Below are positions 28,723 to 35,378 of a DNA stretch of 64,000 nucleotides, in pieces. Positions within the stretch are counted from its first letter, which is position 1; each line of letters begins with the position of its first letter. The translations under genes were made by a program, and so were the position numbers. Origin of the DNA: an uncultured bacterium (lineage in GTDB: Bacteria > Krumholzibacteriota > Krumholzibacteriia > LZORAL124-64-63); the NCBI GenBank assembly GCA_903912525.1, contig CAIWHK010000025.1:1-64000 (forward strand). The letters are read 5' to 3'. The notes under the pieces are model-generated. The model saw only the letters and a list, made by a program, of their open reading frames with translations, did not search any database and was not told where the DNA came from.

Positions 28723-29743
28723 CGATGCGCAGCGGCGGCGGCGGGGAGTTCCCGTCGCCGTCGTCGTCAGGGTCGCCGTCGAGCAGGCCGAGGGCCACCA
28801 TCACGTCCTCGAGCCAGTCCTGGGCGTAGGGCGCGCGATCCCAGGCCTCGCCCAGCACCTGGTCGCAGACGTTCGCCTCGGCCTGGCTGCCGGCCGCCAC
28901 GAAGGGCAGCGTCTCGCGCGGCGGCTCATCCCCCAGGCCCAGGATGCCGGTGGCGGCATACGGGTTGAGCGCCAGCGCACGGTCGAGCGCCGTGCGTGCC
29001 GAGTCTTCGTCATCGACCATCAGGTAGAGCAGCACCCAGGCCCAGGCCAGCAGCGCCGAGTCGCCCGGGTCGTACTGCTCGATCACGTCCCACGCCCGCT
29101 GCACCTCGCCCATCGCCAGGTAGTGGCCCACCAGCAGCGCGGCATTGCCCGAGTGGTCCTCAGGGTCCAGTTCCAGCAGGTACTCGTACCAGGCCACGGC
29201 GTCCATGCGGTAGCCGGAGTCCCACAGCAACTCGGCCAGCTGGCGCGCCGTGCGCAGGTACGGACGGGCCGGCACGAGCGACCAGTAGTCGCCGGCAGCA
29301 TCGGCGAAGAAGTCGGGCCCGTAGACCAGCTCGGCCGCCGCCATCATGTCCTCGATGGTGGCAATGAGCGCGGCCGTGTCGCCGCTGGTGACGTAGGCCT
29401 TGATCGCCTGCGCATCCAGGCAGGCGGGATCCAGCTTCAGGGCGCGCTTGGCGGCGGCCAGCGCGCGGGTGGCCGGCAGTTCGTAGGCCTCGAAGGCCAG
29501 GTCCTGGGCGCGTTCGCGCGGGTCGGCGGCGATGGTGGCCTCGCGGGCGGCCAGCAGGGCAGCCTCGTTGCCGCCGTCCAGCCAGTCGGTGAAGACGACG
29601 TCGTCGGTGAAGCGACGGCCGTCGGGGTCGAGCCACGCCTGCCGCAGCATCCGTTCGACGCGGAACGCCGACGGCCGCGGTGCGGAGCCACCGGGATGGC
29701 GGGGGCCCGAAGGCCCGCTGGTGCGGGGTGCGCGTGGTGTCAT
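28715..29743 (-). CDS. Tetratricopeptide-repeat protein
   Basis: 342-residue, acidic, cytosolic alpha-helical protein. Helical pairs resembling TPRs are visible at about 95-125 (ALAAAKRALKLDPACLDAQ), 165-200, 205-240 (DAVAWYEYLLELDPEDHSGNAALLVGHYLAMGEVQRAW) and 240-275. The layout resembles the ST7-type TPR domain, a family of unknown role in bacteria. The extreme C-terminus is aspartate-rich (DGDPDDDGDGN) followed by PPPP. No catalytic motif is visible; a scaffold role is inferred. Convergent and slightly overlapping with the cusA-like gene; divergent from the patatin gene with 129 bases between. Confidence 0.75.
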   Translation of the reverse strand: MTPRAPRTSGPSGPRHPGGSAPRPSAFRVERMLRQAWLDPDGRRFTDDVVFTDWLDGGNEAALLAAREATIAADPRERAQDLAFEAYELPATRALAAAKRALKLDPACLDAQAIKAYVTSGDTAALIATIEDMMAAAELVYGPDFFADAAGDYWSLVPARPYLRTARQLAELLWDSGYRMDAVAWYEYLLELDPEDHSGNAALLVGHYLAMGEVQRAWDVIEQYDPGDSALLAWAWVLLYLMVDDEDSARTALDRALALNPYAATGILGLGDEPPRETLPFVAAGSQAEANVCDQVLGEAWDRAPYAQDWLEDVMVALGLLDGDPDDDGDGNSPPPPLRIVN

Positions 29744-29872
29744 GCCTCCATGCTACCCTGCCCCGCCGCCGGCGTCAAAGCACCGTTGGTGGCGCCGCGA
29801 CCGGTCTGCTAGGTTGGGGTTGGTCGGCAGGGATGCCGACTGAAGAATCCCCCTACCCGCAGGTGATGCACG

Positions 29873-30772
29873 ATGGCGGATGCCCCGGTGATCGGACTGG
29901 CCCTCGGCAGCGGGGGGGCGCGCGGGCTGGCGCATGTCGGCGTGCTGGACGCGCTGGCCGAGGCGGGCCTGCGCGCAGACCTGGTCGTGGGCACCAGCAT
30001 GGGTTCGATTGTCGGCGGGCTCTACGCGCAGGAACCGGACCCGGCGTCGGTCTGGCGCCGCCTGGGCAGCTACGTCGGCAACGAGGACTTCGCCTCGTAC
30101 TGGGCGCCGTTCGTGCCGCGCAACGAACTGGAAGCGCGCGACCCGCAGAATCGTCTGGCGAGCATCCATGACTTCATGCAGCGCAAGCTGATCGCCGTCA
30201 AGACCGTGACGCGCCCCTGGATCCAGGAGGAAGGACGCCTGCGCGGCCCGCTCGAGGAGCTGTTCGGCGACGTCGCGTTCGCCGACCTCGAGATCCCGTT
30301 CGCCGCGGTGGCCCTGGACCTGATCTCGGGCGAGAGCGTCGTCTTCCGTGAGGGTCCGCTGGTCGACGGCATCTACGCCAGCAGTGCAATTCCTGCCGTC
30401 TTCCCGCCCCTTGAGCGCGACGGCATGGTCATCTGCGACGGCGGCGGCCCGTTCCGTGTGCCGGTCGAGGCCTGCCGCGACCTGGGCGCCACGTTCGTCG
30501 TCGCCGTCGACATCCCCGCCTTCGAGGACACCCATTTCGCCACCGGTCTGGACATGGTGCTGCGCAGCAACGTCATCGCGCGCCAGCGCCTGAACCGATT
30601 CGTGTGCGCGATGGCGGACATCGTCATCCGCCCCGACGTGACGCAGTTCCACTGGGCCGATTTCCAGGCCGGCGAGGCCTGCCGCGCCCGCGGCTACCTG
30701 GCCGCGCGCGCCGTACTGCCCGCGCTGGTCGAGGAACTGGACCGTCGTCGCGGCCGGCGCCCGAAGCGCTGA
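29873..30772 (+). CDS. Patatin-like phospholipase (RssA/NTE type)
   Basis: 299-residue serine acyl hydrolase with a Ser-Asp dyad. The oxyanion loop is LGSGGARGLAHVG, the nucleophile elbow is GTSMGS (Ser42) and the catalytic aspartate is Asp189 in CDGGG. Short length and lack of signal peptide match the bacterial RssA-like group, which act on membrane or lysophospholipids on the cytosolic side; substrate is not deducible. ATG at 29873 is preceded by AGGTGAT. Convergent with the SpoIIE phosphatase gene, 18 bases between stops. Confidence 0.9.
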   Translation: MADAPVIGLALGSGGARGLAHVGVLDALAEAGLRADLVVGTSMGSIVGGLYAQEPDPASVWRRLGSYVGNEDFASYWAPFVPRNELEARDPQNRLASIHDFMQRKLIAVKTVTRPWIQEEGRLRGPLEELFGDVAFADLEIPFAAVALDLISGESVVFREGPLVDGIYASSAIPAVFPPLERDGMVICDGGGPFRVPVEACRDLGATFVVAVDIPAFEDTHFATGLDMVLRSNVIARQRLNRFVCAMADIVIRPDVTQFHWADFQAGEACRARGYLAARAVLPALVEELDRRRGRRPKR

Positions 30773-30790
30773 CCGCCGGCGCGCGCCGTC

Positions 30791-31699
30791 TCAGCCCCGC
30801 TTGACCACGATCATGCTGATGTCGTCGGCGGCCGGGCCGTACGCGGCCACGTCGGCGGCGATGGCGTCGCAGATCCCCCGCGCCGGCAGGTCGTGCACCT
30901 TGCGCAGCAGGGCCTCGAGGTGGTCGGGGAAGTAGTCCTCGTCGCCGCGCGTGTGGTCCTGCAGGCCGTCCGAGAAGAGCAGCAGGATGTCGCCCGGGCT
31001 CAGCAGCGTCAGCCGGTTGGTCGTGAACGGCTTCTTGGTCATCGAGGCCGCGACGCGGCTGTGGTCGAGGTTCTGCTCGGAGGGGAACAGGCCGATCGGG
31101 TAGAACGTGGTCAGCCGGTCGGCGTTGATGTCGACGAGGCGGCCGAACTCGCGCGAGAAGATGACCGGCGGCGGGCTGCCCGCGTTCAGGAAGGTGAAGT
31201 CGCCGTTCTGCGCGATCTCGCCGTAGATGACCGAGATGAACTTCTGGAAATTCGCTGTCTGGTAAAAGCGGGTGTTCAGCTTCTCGAAGAGTCCCGTGGT
31301 CACCTCGCCGTGCATCTCGAGTTCGTAGGCGACGCCGGTCAGGAACGCGTGGTGCAGCCCGATGTGCACCGTGGCGTCGGTGATCTGGTGGCCCGCGACG
31401 TCGGCCAGCAGCAGGCCGGCGCGGGTACGCCCCTTGGCCAGACTCTCGCGCACCTGCGGGTCGGTCGCCTTCTCGAGGCGGCGGTCCAGGTCGAAACGGG
31501 CGTTGAAGTCGATGTAGACGATGTGGTCGCCCCCGACGACGCCGTTCAGCGGCAGCAGGCGGCCGTGGATGTCCAGGCCGGGCAGGCGCGGGATCTCGCC
31601 GGGAGGCGGCAGGACGCTGCTGGCGATCTGCTGGAAGTTCTCGAGTTCCTTCGCGAGATCAGCTTCGGGGCGCCCGCCGGGCGTGCTATGGTCGGTCAT
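30791..31699 (-). CDS. Soluble SpoIIE (PP2C-type) phosphatase
   Basis: 302-residue RsbU-like phosphatase without membrane segments or recognisable sensor domain. The catalytic domain begins near residue 30 and shows GGDHIVYIDF, LLADVAGHQITDATVHIGLHHAFL, LNAGSPPPV, LLLFSDGLQDHTR and a terminal DDISMIVVKRG. The metal-binding positions are GGD and ADVAGH, where the usual GDVSGKG has Ala and His replacements, so activity may differ from typical RsbU. Divergent from the small membrane protein gene, with a 15-base direct repeat in the shared upstream region. No antagonist or anti-sigma gene is next to it. Confidence 0.88.
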   Translation of the reverse strand: MTDHSTPGGRPEADLAKELENFQQIASSVLPPPGEIPRLPGLDIHGRLLPLNGVVGGDHIVYIDFNARFDLDRRLEKATDPQVRESLAKGRTRAGLLLADVAGHQITDATVHIGLHHAFLTGVAYELEMHGEVTTGLFEKLNTRFYQTANFQKFISVIYGEIAQNGDFTFLNAGSPPPVIFSREFGRLVDINADRLTTFYPIGLFPSEQNLDHSRVAASMTKKPFTTNRLTLLSPGDILLLFSDGLQDHTRGDEDYFPDHLEALLRKVHDLPARGICDAIAADVAAYGPAADDISMIVVKRG

Positions 31700-31876
31700 G
31701 GATTCCGCTCCGGAGGGGGACAGGCCGCGGGCGATCCTTCGCCCCGCGGGTCAGGCGGCCACGATAGGCGGAGCCGCATCGGCGGGCAAGACCTGAGACG
31801 GCACGGCCTGCCGGCCGGCCCGCCGCAACCCCCGCGGCCCCGCTGCGTAGGGACGCCGCGAAGTCCGCACGACAAC

Positions 31877-31908
31877 CGAGCCCCCAAGGCAATCGAGCCC
31901 CCAAGGCA
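31877..31908. repeat. Two 15-base direct repeats in an intergenic region
   Basis: CGAGCCCCCAAGGCA occurs perfectly at 31877-31891 and again at 31894-31908, period 17 bases. The repeats lie 31-62 bases upstream of the small membrane protein gene and in the region divergent from the SpoIIE phosphatase. A tandem operator or replication slippage are both possible. Confidence 0.7.
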
Positions 31909-31938
31909 CCATCGACGACTCGCCCCAGGAGGTCCCGC

Positions 31939-32193
31939 ATGTTCCGGACGCTGCGCGCGGTCCGCTTTCTGCTCACCGGCCCGTTCATCCTGTTGCTGGT
32001 GTACGTCATCAGCCGCCTGACGCCGTCCGGCGGCGAGTGGTTCAAGTGGGCCGCCCTGGGCATCGGCATCGCCTGGCTGGTGTCGCTGATCAGGGTCATC
32101 CAGGCGCTGATCCTGGTGGGCGGGCTGGCCGCGCTGGTGATGTGGCTGCGCAAGCGGGACAGCGGGAACGGCCCGACCTCGCCCCTGTCGTGA
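31939..32193 (+). CDS. Small two-helix membrane protein
   Basis: 84-residue basic protein with two or three hydrophobic segments (FLLTGPFILLLVYVIS, WAALGIGIAWLVSLIRVIQALILVGGLAALVMW). Not recognised as a named family. Support for coding: ATG preceded by CAGGAGGT, GC-rich third positions, and a four-base GTGA overlap with the following rlmM-like gene, which suggests translational coupling. Confidence 0.65.
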   Translation: MFRTLRAVRFLLTGPFILLLVYVISRLTPSGGEWFKWAALGIGIAWLVSLIRVIQALILVGGLAALVMWLRKRDSGNGPTSPLS

Positions 32194-33233
32194 GCGGCCC
32201 CGACGGCGCCCCGGCGCGCGCCTGGCTCTGCCGGCCGGGCTTCGAGGACATGTTGGCGCGCGAACTGGCGGGTGCCGGAGCACGCGTCGCGTCATCAGCC
32301 GTGGCAGGCCTGGTCGTTCCCGAGCCCGGCGCACCCGCTGTGGCCATGCCGGCGAGCGGCTGGGCGTTCGCGTCGGCCGAGCTCCATCCCGAGGCTGTGA
32401 TCACCGGCGATTCGGTCAACGCCCTCGGCGGCGCCGTCGCCGACTGGTTCGCCGACGCGCTGCGCGGCGAGCAGGTCGCCTTGCCGTGGCCGTGCGTGTT
32501 CAGCGCCGTCGACGGCGTGCCGGGACTGGGGCGACGCGCGGCCGCGGTCGAACGCGCCTTCCACGAGAAACTGTCCCGGCGCGTCGGGCGCGTGGCGCGC
32601 CTGGCGTTGCCCGACCTGCCGGCAGGGACGGGCCCCGCGCACGGGATGTTCGCGGTCTTCACGGCGTTCGACAGCGTGCTCGTGTCCCGCGACGCGTGGC
32701 TGGGCGGCCAGCGCCGCATGGCCGATGACCCGGCCGCGCCTTCGCGCTCGTACCTGAAGGTCGAGGAGGCGTACGGCGTGGCCGGCGCCGCGCCCGAGCC
32801 CGGCCAGCTCGTCTGTGACCTCGGCGCCGCACCCGGCGGCTGGACGTTCAGCGCGGCGAAGCGCGGCGCGCGCGTGACGGCCGTCGACAACGGACCGCTC
32901 AAGGGCGGCGCGCTGGACCACGCGCTGGTGGAACACCTGCAGCAGGACGCTTTCGTGTTCCGGCCGCGCGCCGGCCAGGTGTACGACTGGCTGTTCTGCG
33001 ACCTGGTCGAGGAGCCTCACCATGTGCTGCGCGGCGTGCTGGAGCCCTGGCTGGCGGAACGCTGGTGTCGACGCTTCGTGGTGAACCTGAAGTTCGGGCG
33101 AACCGATGCAAACGCCCTGCTGCGGGAGTTGCGCGCCGGCGATTCGGTCCTCGGCCGGCTGGCTACCGGCGCGTCCGTGCGGCACCTGCACCACGACCGC
33201 GACGAATTCACGATCATGGGCGCAAGCCGCTGA
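32190..33233 (+). CDS. rlmM: RlmM-like 23S rRNA 2'-O-ribose methyltransferase
   Basis: SAM-dependent FtsJ-fold methyltransferase, 347 residues (E. coli RlmM about 366). The C-terminal half matches RlmM closely: SAM loop CDLGAAPGGWTFSAAKRG, acidic AVDNGPLKGG, catalytic-tetrad-like CDLVEEP, WLAERWCRRFVVNLKF and HHDRDEFTIMG. E. coli RlmM methylates C2498 in the peptidyl-transferase region; the same target is inferred. The N-terminal region (1-120) is the THUMP-like part and is more diverged. GTG at 32190 overlaps the previous stop (GTGA); the longer open frame to 32037 is the shadow of that gene. Converges on the CMD-like gene with 23 bases between. Confidence 0.87.
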   Translation: MSGPDGAPARAWLCRPGFEDMLARELAGAGARVASSAVAGLVVPEPGAPAVAMPASGWAFASAELHPEAVITGDSVNALGGAVADWFADALRGEQVALPWPCVFSAVDGVPGLGRRAAAVERAFHEKLSRRVGRVARLALPDLPAGTGPAHGMFAVFTAFDSVLVSRDAWLGGQRRMADDPAAPSRSYLKVEEAYGVAGAAPEPGQLVCDLGAAPGGWTFSAAKRGARVTAVDNGPLKGGALDHALVEHLQQDAFVFRPRAGQVYDWLFCDLVEEPHHVLRGVLEPWLAERWCRRFVVNLKFGRTDANALLRELRAGDSVLGRLATGASVRHLHHDRDEFTIMGASR

Positions 33234-33256
33234 GTTCCACCGCCGTGGCGCGGAAG

Positions 33257-33871
33257 TCAGGCCTCGATCCCGGGCACATCCCACAACGCCGGCTCGACCT
33301 GCACCTGCATCGCATTGTTCATCAGCGCGAAGAACACGTACTGCGACACGAGGTGGACCAGGTCGACCAGGTCGCGTGCGGACAGCGCGTCGCGGTGGTC
33401 ACCCCAGGCCGCGGTGCGGATCGTGCGCGCCTCCACCAGTTCATCCGTCAGCGCCAGCAGAGCGTGCTCGCGCGCGCCGAAGACACCCTCATAGCCGGCA
33501 TCGCGCAGCGCCTGAAACTCCTGTTCGGTGACGCCGAACTCCCGTCCCAGGGGCACATGGTGCTTCCACACGTAGTCGCTGCGGTACAGGCACCCCATGC
33601 GCAGGATCACGAGTTCCTGCTCACGCACCGTCAGCCCCATCTCGAGTTTGCACGTGACCCAGTAGTCGAGGAACGGCCCGAACGTCTCGCCGTTGTGCAT
33701 GATGACGCCGAGCACGTTGCGCGGGAAGCCGTCGCCCTTCAGGCCGGCGCCCGGGATACGCGAGAGGGTCGCCAGCCACGCCGGGCACATGTCCTCGACC
33801 GGCAACGGCGCCACGCGCGGCGCCGGCTCGGTGGGATGGACGGGGTTGCGCGCGAAGAGCATTGCGGACAT
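33257..33871 (-). CDS. Carboxymuconolactone-decarboxylase/AhpD-like protein
   Basis: 204-residue all-alpha protein of the AhpD/CMD superfamily. The core is visible as LTVREQELVILRMGCLYRSDYVWKHHVPLGREFGVTEQE (shown in overlapping short parts: LTVREQELVILRMG; YVWKHHVPLGRE). The usual AhpD CxxC pair is replaced: only one Cys (MGCLYRSDY) is present, so peroxidase activity is doubtful; decarboxylase-type or unknown chemistry is more likely. ATG at 33871 lies one base after the stop of the ThDP enzyme gene, so the two form an operon and probably act in the same pathway. Confidence 0.8.
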   Translation of the reverse strand: MSAMLFARNPVHPTEPAPRVAPLPVEDMCPAWLATLSRIPGAGLKGDGFPRNVLGVIMHNGETFGPFLDYWVTCKLEMGLTVREQELVILRMGCLYRSDYVWKHHVPLGREFGVTEQEFQALRDAGYEGVFGAREHALLALTDELVEARTIRTAAWGDHRDALSARDLVDLVHLVSQYVFFALMNNAMQVQVEPALWDVPGIEA

Positions 33872-33872
33872 G

Positions 33873-35126
33873 TCAGGTACCTTCCCGTTCGGCGACCCAG
33901 GCGCGGAAACGGTGCGCCAGATCGACCAGTGTGAATGTCTCCCACGGCCGCTCCACGCCGGGGAAGTAGGCGCCGGCGGCGCGCACGCGGGGATGATTGA
34001 ATGAACCGGGCTCGTCGGGAATCGTGGCCACGATGCGGGCCAGGTCATTGTAGAACGGCGCGAGCGGCAGGCTCGGCGCGGTGCCGACCGAGGTGCCGGC
34101 GCCGTTCGCCAGGACGTACCAGTGGAGGTTGGCGGGATAGTCCGCCGCCAGATGGTCCTTCATCATGCTCATCTGCGCGTTCTGGTCGCCGTCGACCACG
34201 ACCACCTGCAGGTCGGGGCGGCTGGCCGCCAGCCCCCACCCGATCGCCAGCGTGCCACCCATGTAACCGGCGTTGTAGAAATTGCCCGGGCGGTCGGCCA
34301 CGTTCTGGGCGGCGCGCGCCGTGAAGCCGTTGCAGAAAAGGATGGCTGCGTCGGGGTGCTCGGCGACGATGGCCCGGATGGCGTCGTCGCGCGTGATCGC
34401 CCGGGTCGACCACAGGCAGGCCGGAACGGAGTCGCAGCCCTTGGCCAAGCGGTGATTGAGAAGCGAGGTCGCCGTGAGCGATGACAACGCCGGGCGCAAC
34501 CGGGGTTCGATTGTCCTTCGAAAAGCCCGCGGGGACAGGCGGACCGCCCCGACGTGTCCCTGATGGGCCCGGTGCGCCGCGGCGGCTATGGATTGCAGGA
34601 TCCCTTCACCGTCGCGGGCGCCGAACACGTTCTCATCGTCGAAGATCGCCTCGCACAGAGCCTCGACCCGACGGCCGATCTCCTGGTGCGGTTCGCTGTT
34701 GTCGTCCGCGTGGCTGCCGCGCCATGTGACGAGGACCGTCATCGGGATGCCGCAGACGCCCGGACTCGCCAGGCTGATGAACCCGTCGCCCGCATTGGGC
34801 AGGCCGGAGTTCTGCATGTGGACGAGCGCCGGACGCCCGGTGCCGAACCACATCCCCGCGCCGAGCCCCGGGAGGTTGCCTTCGTGCGTCGTCGTCACCA
34901 GGCGGGCACGGCCCTCCTGGTGGGCTTCGGCGGCCAACTGCAGCCACGTGTCGGTGATGGAGCACGGGACACAGGCCAGGTCCCGGATGCCGTGCGCGAA
35001 CCACGCCTCGAGCACCTGGCGGTCCGAGGGCAGGGCCGCGGGCGCCGGCGCGTCCCGGGTTGCGAGCAGGCACTCCGCGGCGCCCCCGATTTGGTTCGGA
35101 CTGCATTCGGGCAGCATCTGGGTCAC
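33873..35126 (-). CDS. Phosphonopyruvate/sulfopyruvate-decarboxylase-like ThDP enzyme
   Basis: 417-residue thiamine-diphosphate enzyme with fused PYR and PP domains. The PYR half shows HEGNLPGLGAGMWFG (ThDP-activating Glu), LVHMQNSGLPNAGD and GIPMTVLVTWRGS, the closest memory match being phosphonopyruvate decarboxylase (Ppd/AepY) and sulfopyruvate decarboxylase ComDE. The PP half shows NAGYMGGTLAIGWGLA and the GDx(n)N metal site VVVDGDQNAQMSM. No PEP mutase, phosphonate or coenzyme M gene is in the window, so the substrate is likely a different 2-oxo acid. First gene of a two-gene operon with the CMD-like gene, one base apart. An ATG three codons in (35117) is an equally acceptable start. Confidence 0.85.
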   Translation of the reverse strand: MTQMLPECSPNQIGGAAECLLATRDAPAPAALPSDRQVLEAWFAHGIRDLACVPCSITDTWLQLAAEAHQEGRARLVTTTHEGNLPGLGAGMWFGTGRPALVHMQNSGLPNAGDGFISLASPGVCGIPMTVLVTWRGSHADDNSEPHQEIGRRVEALCEAIFDDENVFGARDGEGILQSIAAAAHRAHQGHVGAVRLSPRAFRRTIEPRLRPALSSLTATSLLNHRLAKGCDSVPACLWSTRAITRDDAIRAIVAEHPDAAILFCNGFTARAAQNVADRPGNFYNAGYMGGTLAIGWGLAASRPDLQVVVVDGDQNAQMSMMKDHLAADYPANLHWYVLANGAGTSVGTAPSLPLAPFYNDLARIVATIPDEPGSFNHPRVRAAGAYFPGVERPWETFTLVDLAHRFRAWVAEREGT

Positions 35127-35378
35127 CTCCTCCGCGCGGGGCGGCAGCGTGCAAATGGGACTGAAAGACTACCGAATCCGGAGAGCGCAAAGTATGGGAA
35201 TCATTCCTCGGAATCCTGCGGATATCGGCGCGGCACGACGCGGCCATTGGACCAACGCGCCGCCAGGGGGCGAGTGAACGGGCCTATTTCAACTGGGATT
35301 TGTGCCTATCTATTTTTGCTGAAATGTCATAGAATTTATCGGCAACCGCTATTGTGATCGTGCCGCCCTGGAGCGGCG
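35127..35378. promoter_or_regulatory. AT-rich divergent promoter region
   Basis: The 252 bases between the ThDP enzyme (minus) and NHL-repeat (plus) genes include an AT-rich block at about 35285-35360 in an otherwise GC-rich window, as expected for promoters. TAGAAT at about 35332 could be a -10 box for the plus-strand gene, but I see no convincing -35. GGAATCATTCC near 35209 is a small dyad. Confidence 0.4.
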
